In this document: positions 28,301-36,963 of the stretch, in pieces
How positions within the stretch are numbered: the stretch's first letter is position 1
Layout: the number at the start of each line of letters is the position of its first letter
Origin: Bacteroidota bacterium
GTDB lineage: Bacteria > Bacteroidota > Bacteroidia > NS11-12g > UBA955
Reading direction: 5' to 3'
Assembly (NCBI GenBank): GCA_947496065.1
Contig: CANMBF010000003.1
Location: forward strand, 62,001-126,000
Length of the DNA stretch: 64,000 nucleotides
Program-made: the position numbers and the translations under genes
Notes under the pieces: generated by a model
Database searches by the model: none
What the model was told of the DNA's origin: nothing
Seen by the model: the letters and a program-made list of their open reading frames with translations, nothing else

Positions 28301-28801
28301 AGATATGGATTTAATAAACAGATGAATTTGGTAACTGCACTCGAGGGTCAAGCAAAACAAAATACCAATCAGTTTTTTGCGAATCGCAATTATAATTATA
28401 CCGCTCGGTCTATTTTTCCTGAATTTTTTTATCAATCGATGAAAGGTTTTCGAATGGGCCTTTTTTATAAATATTTAGAGGCAGCCAATCAAAAAGATTT
28501 AGGTGGCGAGCAAGTTTTTATTTCTGAACTAGGGGCAGAGTTTAGATACTTTGTGATAAATAAGGGCAATATTGATGCAAAAATTACATCACATAATATT
28601 AATTATAAAGGTAACGCAAATAGTCCTTTGGCATTCGATTTATTGAATGGGTTAAGCAATGGGCAAAATTTAACTTGGAACATTAGTTTTGGTGGCAAGG
28701 CTGCTGGTAATATTCAAATTAATATTAGCTATGAAGGTCGCAAAACCCAAGTTTATAAAACAGTGCACATTGGTCGTGCCGAAGCCAGGTATATCTTTTA
28801 A
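25334..28801 (+). CDS. Large exported protein, probably outer-membrane, unknown function
   Basis: A 1155-residue protein whose TTG start overlaps the kinase stop (TTGA), implying translational coupling. Signal peptide about 1-30 (ending GFSQ). Residues about 130-350 contain NINGNIARGLGFGNNQDVVV, PIQPEGNTQQIQDFDKVYI and DYVIDYNTGEVTFMP, which look like conserved blocks. From about 500 onward the sequence is an alternating polar/aromatic beta pattern, ending in an aromatic residue (RYIF), as in outer-membrane barrels. Large proteins of this type are common in Bacteroidota genomes, but I know no assigned function. Coupling to the kinase suggests an envelope role. Confidence 0.7.
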   Translation: MISKIANCSLIKKIVFISLFLVTANKGFSQSLRHVYFISKTDTIILDKQMVLSETIAIFKNGQVVSVGYRYLKNFNCIVLDTSVLRGPLHLYYRVLPLQLQENYAHKSKNLIEPVATNPRNFYDYGGVNNGSSLFSNAGLNINGNIARGLGFGNNQDVVVNSNLNLQMSGNLGKGVTILAAISDENNPIQPEGNTQQIQDFDKVYITLQKDSNALTVGDVLMKSQKDNYFMKYYKKSRGLQIDYKAPSKFGYHLHSDAAVSRGRFVRNEIQGTEGSQGPYRLQGANNELNIIVISGTEVVYLDGERLSRGQQNDYVIDYNTGEVTFMPKKLITKFSRIVVEFQYSDRNYARSVFVIGNEFKTGKWSHSIQYFSEQDNKLQPTDTANKNNIQTILANAGDQKAIYQSVRKYTTFQRDRVMYRKIDSLGNPIFLQTTSAESDTVFYTVTFSLVGQGKGNYVALASASNGRAFTWVKPLNGIPQGSYEPYIELVAPNKLQMLTSNSIYQVNKNTSLKLEAAYSNFNQNTLSNLDKSNDDGFGAFLELKQKDFKRNDFIISNEIKVEFANKNFKYIERYRAVEFDRIWNRQLSNIGNIRPALNELISNIKTSITYKQKTKLTIEAANYKKGQLFDGYRGLSEWTYTNSHLQLSAMGEILSTNSKQTTVGVRNNYYKYKGGVTYLFKKIKFGAEGSQEQSIFKEDTSVNFGKNTFNFNQFSTFLQSNNTLKWKYKLEASVRTDFLPKGEALQQSSIAYNATGTLEHSDAKNNRLSVTSNYRKLEIRNIFTPEQTFLNRIEYNANLFKKVIGTTTYYQIGTGREQKRQFSYTLVQAGFGTHTWIDYNGNGIEELNEFELATYSDQAKYVKVYLPTNEFIRSNTNEFNQTIRIQAPQIWQSGNKFKRFFTRFNTVTSYKADRRLTDNRLVTIINPFKLDVADTALISVSSLIKQTTFYNRTSAKFGIEHTIQTNRLKSFLNSGFEWRKIDKQNIILRYGFNKQMNLVTALEGQAKQNTNQFFANRNYNYTARSIFPEFFYQSMKGFRMGLFYKYLEAANQKDLGGEQVFISELGAEFRYFVINKGNIDAKITSHNINYKGNANSPLAFDLLNGLSNGQNLTWNISFGGKAAGNIQINISYEGRKTQVYKTVHIGRAEARYIF

Positions 28802-28804
28802 ATC

Positions 28805-29212
28805 CTAAGAGAACACCCTCAAACTATTGCCGGTTAATGTTGTTTTGTATTGGGTTAAATTAGAGTTGGCAGGACCTTGTGTAACGACGCCAGTACTGCT
28901 AAATTTAGCATTGTGATTTGGACAAACAAAGTTATTGCTGCTCGCAACATAGTTAATATTGGTGCCTTCATGGGTGCATGCTGCAGTGACGGCGAGAAAA
29001 GCCCCTGAATTAGTGCGTGCAACTAGAACACCATCTTTAATTAAAAAACCACCATTTTTTGATAATTCGCCAGTTGAAACATCAATCGTGAAATCAGTAT
29101 TAGCTGGCGATGTGCTGCTTTTTTTGCAACCACTCAAACTACCAAAACAAATGGGATCTAAAACAAGTGCGGCACCAACACCAACTTGGGCTAAAAATTC
29201 TTTTCTTTTCAT
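28805..29212 (-). CDS. Rieske [2Fe-2S] protein
   Basis: A 135-residue exported Rieske protein from ATG 29212 (an upstream TTG at 29263 is less likely because MKRKEFL is a normal start). Twin residues near the N-terminus are not a clear Tat motif. A hydrophobic stretch ends at SLSGC, so it may be a lipoprotein. The cluster ligands are in CTHEG and CPNHNAKF, the C-x-H ... C-P-x-H pattern. Such short Rieske proteins transfer electrons in the periplasm. It is the last gene of the metal operon, 25 bases after the VIT gene; its partner is unknown. Confidence 0.85.
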   Translation of the reverse strand: MKRKEFLAQVGVGAALVLDPICFGSLSGCKKSSTSPANTDFTIDVSTGELSKNGGFLIKDGVLVARTNSGAFLAVTAACTHEGTNINYVASSNNFVCPNHNAKFSSTGVVTQGPANSNLTQYKTTLTGNSLRVFS

Positions 29213-29237
29213 GGATATATTGATGGATGATATTAAA

Positions 29238-29924
29238 TTAAGAGATAAGTGTGGCGATACCAAATGCCGCCGCAGCTGCTAATAGACCAATAAGGGTTAC
29301 TTTAAAAGCGCCATAAATGGGTGGTTGTCCGGTAACCTTACTTTTAAAATAGCCAAATATAAAAAGGCACATGGTGGTTAGTGCAAGAGAAAGCATTAGC
29401 CCATCATGAGGGTTTTGGGTTAACATATAGGCTGCTAATGGCAGCAAACCTCCAATAAAATACGAGACACCAATGGTTAATGCACTTTTGCGCGCTCTGC
29501 TTGGGTGAGGTTCTTCTAATCCCAATTCAAAACGCATCATAAAATTCACCCATTTGGTTTTATCTTTTGCTAATTCCATTGCAATTATATCTTGCGAAGC
29601 TTTACTCAAGCCATATTCTGCAAAAACTTCTTTTACTTCTTCCATTTCGCGTTCAGGCACTCTTTCAACTTCGTCATATTCACGCTTTAATTCACTTTGG
29701 TAATGGTCTAATTCTGTGCGGCCAGCGAGGTACCCGCCTAAGCCCATGGCGATACTGCCAGCAACTATTTCAGCAATTCCTGCGGTTATAATAACGGCGT
29801 TGCTATCTACCGCTCCACTCAATCCTGCTGCTAAGGCGAAAGGCACTGTTAATCCATCGCTCATGCCGATAACTGTATCAGTTATAAAATCCGAACTTTT
29901 TAAATGTTTCTCGTGATGTATCAT
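29238..29924 (-). CDS. VIT1/CCC1-family iron/manganese transporter
   Basis: A 228-residue membrane protein. TM1 carries IGMSDGLTVPFALAAGLSGA and TM2 EIVAGSIAMGLGGYLAGRTE, the family signature. A charged cytoplasmic helical region (about 75-140, rich in Glu: REMEEVKEVFAEYG) corresponds to the metal-binding domain, and three helices follow (about 148-168, 175-195, 205-227). VIT1 and CCC1 move Fe2+ or Mn2+ out of the cytosol; bacterial members probably export or detoxify them. The gene lies six bases after the efflux adaptor, fitting metal homeostasis. Confidence 0.9.
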   Translation of the reverse strand: MIHHEKHLKSSDFITDTVIGMSDGLTVPFALAAGLSGAVDSNAVIITAGIAEIVAGSIAMGLGGYLAGRTELDHYQSELKREYDEVERVPEREMEEVKEVFAEYGLSKASQDIIAMELAKDKTKWVNFMMRFELGLEEPHPSRARKSALTIGVSYFIGGLLPLAAYMLTQNPHDGLMLSLALTTMCLFIFGYFKSKVTGQPPIYGAFKVTLIGLLAAAAAFGIATLIS

Positions 29925-29929
29925 TGCAA

Positions 29930-31084
29930 TTATTCTTCTGCTGTGTTTTTTAATGTCATTAATAAATTATAGGCACCTTCTGTTACAATTTTTTTTGAGG
30001 GCGAAATATCGGTAATTATTTCAATCCATCCATTCTCTAAATTACCGACCTCAATTTCTATGATTTGAAATTGGCGATCGCTTATTGCTTCAAAAATATA
30101 CTCTTTGCCTTCGAACCTCACAACTGCAGCCTCTGGTAATACATTGGCAATATTGTTTTTTATCGCTATCTCGGCGTTCATATACATGCCCGGGATGAGT
30201 GTTTTGTCATAATTATCAAAATGACAATGCACCTCGGCGCTGCCATTTTGATTTAAGTCTTTGCTAATAAGCAATATTTGACAATTGTGTCTAATGTCGT
30301 TATGAACATTGTTATAAGCAATTAGTTTTTGTCCAATAAATAATTTGTTAATGTCTTTTTCATAAATATTTAAATTGAGGTGAATATCGGATGGGTCTAC
30401 CAATTCAAACAAAACTTCGCTTGGATTAATGTACTTGCCAATATTGGCATTTACTTTTGAGGTAAAACCATTGATAGGAGAATAAATGCTAACACTTTTT
30501 GAAATGGTATTTTCATTTAAATAATCAGGGTTAATACCAATGAGTTTCAATTTTTCAGTCAGTGATTTAATGGTTATTTTTTGGGTTAAATAAGTGGCCT
30601 TCGTTTGCTCAAATACTCTATCACTTGTTGCCTTATTTTTATTCAATTCTAATTGTCTTAAATATTCATTTTCAATCGAAGAGAATTGTGCCTTCGCAAT
30701 TAGCAAGTCCTGCTGTAGTTGAATGTATTGTTGGTCTTCGATTGTAGCTATTATTTCACCTTTTGAAACATGCATACCGGGGAGCAAATTGGTTGCCTTT
30801 AAATAGCCGCCCATGGGTACACTGATGGATACCATGTTTTGAGGTGGTACATCAATTTTGCCATTCACTTTTAGAGTAGATGAAACTTGTTTTTGTTCAA
30901 CTTTGCCAATTGTAATACCTGCATTTTTGAATTGCGCTGCTGTTAAATTAATTTCCGTTGGCGTTGTCTCATCCGTTTGGGTTTCAGGCGCTTTTTTATT
31001 GTTACAAGCTCCCATAATCAAAAGAAAAATAATGGAAGTGTTTTTTAAAGCAGTATGTTGGATTATATTTTGAATTAAATTCAT
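29930..31084 (-). CDS. RND efflux periplasmic adaptor (CzcB/CusB-like)
   Basis: A 384-residue HlyD-type membrane fusion protein, predicted lipoprotein (lipobox IMGAC, Cys27). Beta-barrel and lipoyl halves flank a coiled coil: PQNMVSISVPMGGYL near 80-95, SKGEIIATIEDQQYIQLQQDLL near 105-126, the helical hairpin to about 190, then SPINGFTSKVNANIGKYI. It would bridge the inner-membrane pump and the TolC channel. Unusually it is placed after the CDF gene (overlap of four bases) and not next to the pump, but it belongs to the same transcript. Confidence 0.9.
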   Translation of the reverse strand: MNLIQNIIQHTALKNTSIIFLLIMGACNNKKAPETQTDETTPTEINLTAAQFKNAGITIGKVEQKQVSSTLKVNGKIDVPPQNMVSISVPMGGYLKATNLLPGMHVSKGEIIATIEDQQYIQLQQDLLIAKAQFSSIENEYLRQLELNKNKATSDRVFEQTKATYLTQKITIKSLTEKLKLIGINPDYLNENTISKSVSIYSPINGFTSKVNANIGKYINPSEVLFELVDPSDIHLNLNIYEKDINKLFIGQKLIAYNNVHNDIRHNCQILLISKDLNQNGSAEVHCHFDNYDKTLIPGMYMNAEIAIKNNIANVLPEAAVVRFEGKEYIFEAISDRQFQIIEIEVGNLENGWIEIITDISPSKKIVTEGAYNLLMTLKNTAEE

Positions 31085-32073
31085 TGGTTTAAGCTGTGTT
31101 TGTTATTTGATAATATGTTCTCATTCGTCCATTGAACATGTTGTATAAAATTAGTTTTGCGTTGAGTGCAATTGTTGATATTACATAGGTTGCATTGGTG
31201 TGGCATACATCCATCAATGTGCACAAAGAACTCAACGCGCTCCTTGAAATGTTTGGTTAATAAATGCGTTAGGCGATCGAGTAGCTGATGGGCTTCATTC
31301 ACATTAATGTAAAATGGAACGGTTAAATGACAATCAATATGGTAAAAACCGGCATAATTGATCACACGCATGTTGTGGACATCAATCCATTCAACCTCTC
31401 GGTGCTCATTTAACACTTTTATGATGTCATCAATAATTTCATTATCAGTTTCATCCATAATACCCGCCACCGATCGTCGAATGATTTTATAGCCAGTGAA
31501 AATAATGATGAATGCAAACACTAAGGCCGCTGCGCTATCAATCCATTTTTCGCCAGTTATTAAGATTAAGAGAATCCCAATTAATAGACCTAGGGTTGAA
31601 TAAGTGTCGGATTTTAAATGACTGCCGCTGGCCACCAATATGGGGGAGTTTTCTTTCTTACCTTTATTAATACATATTTGTCCAACGATGTAATTTACCA
31701 CTGCAGTAATAGCAATTAAGATAATTCCATAATCAAGTTTCTTTATATCATGTGGGTGTACAAGATTATTAATGGCCTCATAGATAATAATTAAACCGGC
31801 AATACTAATTAGCACACCTTCAATTGCAGAAGATAAAAATTCTACTTTTCCATGGCCATATGGATGTTCTTTGTCTTTGGGTTTTGAAGATAAAATGATG
31901 CTATAAAGGCCTATAAAACCTGCCACTACATTGACAGTGCTTTCCATCGCATCTGTTAAGATCGCCACCGAAGAAGTGATTAGCCATGCGACTACTTTTA
32001 TTATAAATAGAAGTACAGAAACACTCACTAGTATTTTCTGCATGCGTATCGTGTTCACTTGTTGCTCAGACAT
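31081..32073 (-). CDS. Cation diffusion facilitator (CDF) transporter
   Basis: A 330-residue metal/proton antiporter. Six membrane helices lie within residues 10-220. TM2 has LTDAMESTVN and TM5 has HLKSDTYST, the site-A ligand region; HPYGHGKVE in the loop is also typical. A cytoplasmic ferredoxin-like domain (about 222-290, with HNMRVINYAGFYHIDCHL) follows. The C-terminus adds a Cys/His cluster (CMPHQCNLCNINNC), an uncommon extension that may bind metal. TM2 lacks the usual DxxxD pair, so specificity is uncertain; Zn, Co, Fe or Mn are all possible. It lies between TolC and the adaptor in the metal operon. Confidence 0.9.
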   Translation of the reverse strand: MSEQQVNTIRMQKILVSVSVLLFIIKVVAWLITSSVAILTDAMESTVNVVAGFIGLYSIILSSKPKDKEHPYGHGKVEFLSSAIEGVLISIAGLIIIYEAINNLVHPHDIKKLDYGIILIAITAVVNYIVGQICINKGKKENSPILVASGSHLKSDTYSTLGLLIGILLILITGEKWIDSAAALVFAFIIIFTGYKIIRRSVAGIMDETDNEIIDDIIKVLNEHREVEWIDVHNMRVINYAGFYHIDCHLTVPFYINVNEAHQLLDRLTHLLTKHFKERVEFFVHIDGCMPHQCNLCNINNCTQRKTNFIQHVQWTNENILSNNKHSLNQ

Positions 32074-32074
32074 T

Positions 32075-33301
32075 TTATTGCGCTAGATATTTCAAGTTTA
32101 AAATAGATTCATTTAGGTTTTTTACACTATTAATATAATCGTTCTGAATAGCGATGGCCTGGTTGGTTAACAATACAAATTCAATATAATTAATTTCGCC
32201 ATTTAATAGTTGGATTTTTGCACTGTTTAGAATGGTGCTTGCATTTTTAAGCGCAAGTGTTTAATAATAGTCAACCATTTGTGTGTTTTTAATATATTGT
32301 TTTTTTGCTTTAAAAACCTCATTTTTTATTTGATTTACAGCATTGTCGTAATTAGAATTAGCAATATTTTCATTGATTTTCGAGGCATTGATACTGGCTT
32401 TCTGTGAACCATAAAACAGTGGAATACCAATGCCAAATTGAAAGGATTGGAATCGCGTTTTAGTGTCATAGGAGCGACTGTCAGCGCCTTCGCCTTTCAT
32501 GCTCATGTTGCTATAGGAAATGCCTAGGTTGGGCAATAATTTAGATTGTTCTAAAGCGGTGTTCTTTTCAGCAATGAGTTTCTGTTGTTTTGAAATTAAG
32601 ACACTAGGATGCTGAAATAATTGACTTGAATCAGCATTAGTCGTATAATTCAATTTGAAACTTTTTTCTGAAGGGATGAAAACAGTAGTAGAATTTAATA
32701 AATATTGAAATTGAAATTGAACAATTTTAATATCAATTCTTAATTCATTCAGTTGATTTGTAATTTGTCCAGACTGCGTTTCTGCAGTTATTTTTTCTAA
32801 AATATTACTTTCCCCAATCTTGAAATTCAAATTTGATTTTGCCAAAAAGTCATTGTAAATACTATCTGTCTTCACTAATAGTTTTTCTTTTTCAAACAAA
32901 TAATAAAGTAGGTAATATAAATTTGAAACTTCTTTTATCAATTCCTTCTCTTTTAAGTTAGCTTGCGTTACACTACTTTGCCAAGTAGCTGTTAATAACG
33001 ATTTTTGCTTGCGATAGATAGTTGGAAAATTAATGCTTTGACCGATTCCAAAACGGGTGTCCGAATACCAACTGTTCAATTGTCCATATTCAAAGCCAAC
33101 GCTTGTTTGAGGAATATTGGCGTTGGTTTTAATGAGCATTCGCTGATAATCTGCTTTAAGTCTTTCGTTTCTTAACGACAGGTTGTTTTTGGTAGCTGAA
33201 TCAATTGCTGATTTTAATGAAATAGGAACTTGTCCATAAAAAATATTTACGGTTGCAAGGCTACAAATTAATAGTATGAATTTAAAATGCTGTTTCATCA
33301 T
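32075..33301 (-). pseudogene. TolC-family outer-membrane efflux channel with in-frame stop
   Basis: A 408-codon TolC/CzcC-like gene. Signal peptide (1-23, ending FYGQ), then the repeated helical hairpin layout of outer-membrane factors. TAA at 32263-32261 stops the frame after residue 346 (MVDYY). The same frame runs on for 61 codons (TLALKNASTILNSAKIQLLN, then GEINYIEFVLLTNQAI) to TAA at 32077-32075, one base before the CDF start. This tail is the normal second hairpin; the stop most likely replaced GAA (Glu). The start overlaps the RND pump gene by 20 bases. Without the tail the channel should not fold. Confidence 0.85.
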
Positions 33302-36300
33302 TTAAATTTGATTTAGATTGACCCATGTTTTCGAATAGGATGTATAATACTGGTAATACAAAAAGTGTAAGAAAGGTAGCAATCATAAGACCGCCAATTA
33401 CTACAGTGGCCAACGGTCGCTGCACTTCTGCGCCAGCACCATTGCTCAGGGCCATTGGCAGAAATCCAAGTGAAGCAACAAATGCAGTCATTAAGACAGG
33501 GCGTAGCCTCAGCTGTGTGCCTTTTAAGACGATGGCCTTTAGGTCGGTTAGACCGTGTTTTTTTAATTGATTAAATTCGGCTATTAGTACTATGCCATTT
33601 AATACAGCAACACCAAATAGGGCAATAAAACCAACACCAGCACTAATGCTAAATGGCATACCTCGCAAAGCTAAAAACAGGATGCCACCAATGGCCGAGA
33701 GTGGAATAGCAGAATAAATTAATAAGCCATGTTTAACCGAATTGAAAGCAAAATACAAAAGTACAAAAATCATTAAGAGCGAAACAGGAACCGCAATGGT
33801 GAGTCTTTTTTTAGCTGCTTCTAAATTTTCAAAAGCGCCCCCGTATGTAGGGTAATAGCCTGCCTGGAACTTAATTTTTTTACCAACTTTTTCTTGTAGT
33901 TCATTCACGATACTTTGTACATCTCGTCCGCGAATATTAAATCCAACAATGATTCTGCGTTTGGCATCTTCTCTTTGAATTTGGTTTGGTCCATCCAATA
34001 TTTCAACTTTTGCAAATTGCGAAAGGGGTATTTGATTGCCATTTGGTGTTGGAATTAATAAATTTTGAACATCAGTTAATTCATTTCTTTTTTCACCTGT
34101 TAGTCGCACCACCAAATCAAAACGTTTTTCACCTTCGAAGATTAAACCAGTACTTTGCCCGGCAAAAGCGGTATTTAAGATTCTATTGATGTCTGAAATG
34201 TTCATATTGTATTGCGCGATATTACTGCGGTTATAACTAATGTTAATTTGAGGCATGCCAGTAATGGGCTCAATGTAGACATCTTTAGCACCTTCAACAG
34301 TAGAAATTAAGGCGCCCATTTGTTCAGCATATAAAGCTAAGGTATCTAAATTCTCTCCAAATATTTTACAAACAACATCTTGTTTAGCCCCAGTCATTAA
34401 TTCATTAAAACGCATTTGAACTGGGTATTGAAATCCAAAGGTTACACCAGGCACAGCTTCTAATGCTTTGCTCATTTTTTCCGATAATTCATCAAAAGTT
34501 TTTGCATTGGTCCATTCTTTCTTGTCTTTTAGTATAATCATTAAATCTTGTGCATCAATTGGCATTGGATCAGTTGGTACTTCGCCACTCCCAATTTTGG
34601 CCACTATTTTTCGCACTTCTGGAAATTGTTTTAACAGTATGGCTGAAGCTTTTTGCGAAGCCGCGATACTTACATTTAAATTACTACCTGGTAATACCCT
34701 TGTTTCAACAGCAAAATCGCCTTCTTCTAGCGCTGGAATAAATTCGCCTCCCAAAGTGGTAAAAACAAATATTGAAATAATAAATAATCCAATGGTACTC
34801 GAAATGACTAGCTTTGGATAATTTAAAATTTTATTGAGTGATGCTTTGTAAGCTAGCTCAACCTTTTCCATCAATTTATCTGATAGATTTTTCTTTGTTT
34901 TCACTTTTTTACTTAAAAATAAAGCGCTCATCATTGGAATATAGGTGAGCGATAAGATAAACGCGCCAATGAGCGCGAATGCAACAGTTTGGGCCATTGG
35001 CTTAAACATTTTGCCTTCGATGCCTTGCAACGTAAAAATAGGAAGGTAAACAATTAAAATAATGACTTGTCCAAACACAGCACTGTTCATCATTTTAGAT
35101 GCTGAATATCTGACCTCATCATCCATCTGTTTCTGCTCGATTTTAACGGTTGATCCGAATTTTTTAGTGTCTGCCAATTGGTGCATAACAGCTTCAACAA
35201 TAATCACAGCGCCATCAACTATCAAGCCAAAATCAAGCGCTCCTAAACTCATCAAATTGCCACTAACGCCAAATAAGTTCATCATGATTATGGCAAACAA
35301 CATAGCGAGTGGAATAACAGATGCAACCAATAAGCCTGCTCTGAAATTACCTAAAAATAAGACCAAAATGAATACAACAATCAGTGCACCTTCCATCAAG
35401 TTTTTTTCGACCGTGCTAATGGCATTATCAACCATTTTGGTACGGTCTAAAAATGGTTCGATCAGCACGCCTTCTGGCAATGATGCTTGAATTTGGGCAA
35501 TCCTTAATTTCACATTTTTAATTACCTCCGAACTGTTGGCGCCTTTCAGCATCATCACCACAGCACCAGCTACCTCTCCCTTGTCATTATAGGTCATAGC
35601 GCCATAACGGGTGGCATGTCCAAGTTTTATTTCTGCGACATCGCGTATAAATATTGGATTGCCATTGTTGTTGCTTTTGATTGCTATATTTGAAATATCA
35701 TCTAGGTTGGTTAATAAGCCTTCTGATTTTATAAATAGAATGGTAGGTCCTTTTTCAATATAGGCGCCACCAGTGTTTTGATTGTTACTTTCAAGTGCTT
35801 TAAAGACATCGGCAATATTGATATTGAATGATTGTAATTTATTGGGGTCAATTTCTATGGTATATTGTTTTAATTTGCCTCCAAAGCTGCTAACCTCTGC
35901 AACGCCTTTTACACCGATGAGTTGTCGCCTAACGATCCAATCTTGAATTGTTCTTAAGTCCGTTTCATTGTATTTAGTTTCAAAGCCAGGTTTCGCACGC
36001 ACTACATATTGGTAAATTTCTCCGAGACCTGTAGTAACTGGTCCCAGTTCTGGGATGCCAATATCTTTTGGAATCAGCGTTTGTATTTTTTGAAGTTTTT
36101 CTGTTACTTGCTGTCTTGCCCAATAAACATCGGTCTCATCGTCGAACACAATGGTAACTAATGACAATCCAAATCGCGAGAAGCTTCTAATTTCTTTAAT
36201 GCCATGAATATTACTATTGGCCTGTTCAATTGGAAAAGTGACTAAACGCTCGATATCTGTGGCGCCATAGGAGGGTGCCACAGTAATTATTTGAACTTGG

Positions 36301-36434
36301 TTGTTCGTAATATCAGGCACAGCGTCAATTGGTAGTTTGGTCACTTGATAGATGCCATAACCAATTAAGCCTACTGTAAATAGCAGAATTATTAATTTAT
36401 TTTTTATTGAAAATGCTATTGTTTTTGTCAGCAT
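33282..36434 (-). CDS. Heavy-metal RND efflux pump (CzcA-type)
   Basis: A 1050-residue inner-membrane proton-driven exporter with twelve helices and two large periplasmic loops. The N-terminus (IEQVTKLPIDAVPDITNNQVQI-like) is diagnostic of the HME-RND group. TM4 carries DFGLIVDGAVIIVE near residue 400, the D...D...E pattern of divalent-cation pumps (Zn/Co/Cd/Ni), not the methionine-based monovalent copper/silver type. The PSYGATDIERLVTFPIE and LLYFAFNSVKHGLLIY regions are typical. It is the second gene of the metal operon and overlaps the TolC gene. Confidence 0.93.
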   Translation of the reverse strand: MLTKTIAFSIKNKLIILLFTVGLIGYGIYQVTKLPIDAVPDITNNQVQIITVAPSYGATDIERLVTFPIEQANSNIHGIKEIRSFSRFGLSLVTIVFDDETDVYWARQQVTEKLQKIQTLIPKDIGIPELGPVTTGLGEIYQYVVRAKPGFETKYNETDLRTIQDWIVRRQLIGVKGVAEVSSFGGKLKQYTIEIDPNKLQSFNINIADVFKALESNNQNTGGAYIEKGPTILFIKSEGLLTNLDDISNIAIKSNNNGNPIFIRDVAEIKLGHATRYGAMTYNDKGEVAGAVVMMLKGANSSEVIKNVKLRIAQIQASLPEGVLIEPFLDRTKMVDNAISTVEKNLMEGALIVVFILVLFLGNFRAGLLVASVIPLAMLFAIIMMNLFGVSGNLMSLGALDFGLIVDGAVIIVEAVMHQLADTKKFGSTVKIEQKQMDDEVRYSASKMMNSAVFGQVIILIVYLPIFTLQGIEGKMFKPMAQTVAFALIGAFILSLTYIPMMSALFLSKKVKTKKNLSDKLMEKVELAYKASLNKILNYPKLVISSTIGLFIISIFVFTTLGGEFIPALEEGDFAVETRVLPGSNLNVSIAASQKASAILLKQFPEVRKIVAKIGSGEVPTDPMPIDAQDLMIILKDKKEWTNAKTFDELSEKMSKALEAVPGVTFGFQYPVQMRFNELMTGAKQDVVCKIFGENLDTLALYAEQMGALISTVEGAKDVYIEPITGMPQINISYNRSNIAQYNMNISDINRILNTAFAGQSTGLIFEGEKRFDLVVRLTGEKRNELTDVQNLLIPTPNGNQIPLSQFAKVEILDGPNQIQREDAKRRIIVGFNIRGRDVQSIVNELQEKVGKKIKFQAGYYPTYGGAFENLEAAKKRLTIAVPVSLLMIFVLLYFAFNSVKHGLLIYSAIPLSAIGGILFLALRGMPFSISAGVGFIALFGVAVLNGIVLIAEFNQLKKHGLTDLKAIVLKGTQLRLRPVLMTAFVASLGFLPMALSNGAGAEVQRPLATVVIGGLMIATFLTLFVLPVLYILFENMGQSKSNLNDETAF

Positions 36435-36450
36435 TAATAATTGTTGTTTT

Positions 36451-36469
36451 ATTCCTTTATTAAAGGAAT
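36451..36469 (-). promoter_or_regulatory. Inverted repeat upstream of the RND pump gene
   Basis: A perfect 8-bp stem ATTCCTTT/AAAGGAAT with a 3-base loop, 16 bases before the pump ATG at 36434. There is no T-run, so it is not a normal terminator. It could be an operator or an RNA structure tuning pump expression. Confidence 0.5.
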
Positions 36470-36577
36470 GGGTGAATGTAAAATGTGATAGAAAATTGAA
36501 TTCAAAATCTAAATTAAAACTGCAACAAAAAGATGTCGAAGGAATCTAAATGAATTGAATATCAAAACGATTGAATA

Positions 36578-36958
36578 CTATGAAAATTTTGGAGGTTGCC
36601 AAATACTTTCGGCTAGCATAGAGGAATAAAATACCTCGTTATAATTGCTGCAAACTTTATTGAAGTAGAACTTAGATAAATGTGTATTAATAGGAAAGAA
36701 ATTCACGTCTGCTATGATGATGTGACCTGAAATTGTGCACTGTGATTTGAAGGGCAACTTACTGTGCTGTGAATCGTTTTGTAAGTTGTCATTGTTCTTG
36801 TAGTGCATCAAGATAAAATCGACAAATGAAATATTGCGGTCTAAGTTTTTATGGTGCACATAATGTGCCATCAATTGTGGTACTTTTAAAAGCTGGTGTA
36901 ACTCAGTACTTGTTGCACTGAAAACCAGCAGTAGTAATATCACAATTGTTTTTTTCAA
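36578..36958 (-). CDS. Small His-containing protein at the head of the metal-efflux operon
   Basis: A 126-residue protein from TTG 36958. A TTG at 36988 opens a longer frame but lies upstream of the -7 box, so the later TTG is preferred. A hydrophobic signal or anchor (about 1-18) is followed by LHQLLKVPQLMAHYVHHKN, then ISFVDFILMHY and KLPFKSQC. Small proteins with an L-x-x-LP-x-L-x-x-HYxxH pattern sit upstream of CusA/CzcA pumps in many Bacteroidota; a metal-binding or sensing function is assumed but not known to me. The first gene of the operon, divergent from a glycosyltransferase gene. Confidence 0.65.
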   Translation of the reverse strand: MKKTIVILLLLVFSATSTELHQLLKVPQLMAHYVHHKNLDRNISFVDFILMHYKNNDNLQNDSQHSKLPFKSQCTISGHIIIADVNFFPINTHLSKFYFNKVCSNYNEVFYSSMLAESIWQPPKFS

Positions 36959-36963
36959 CAATA

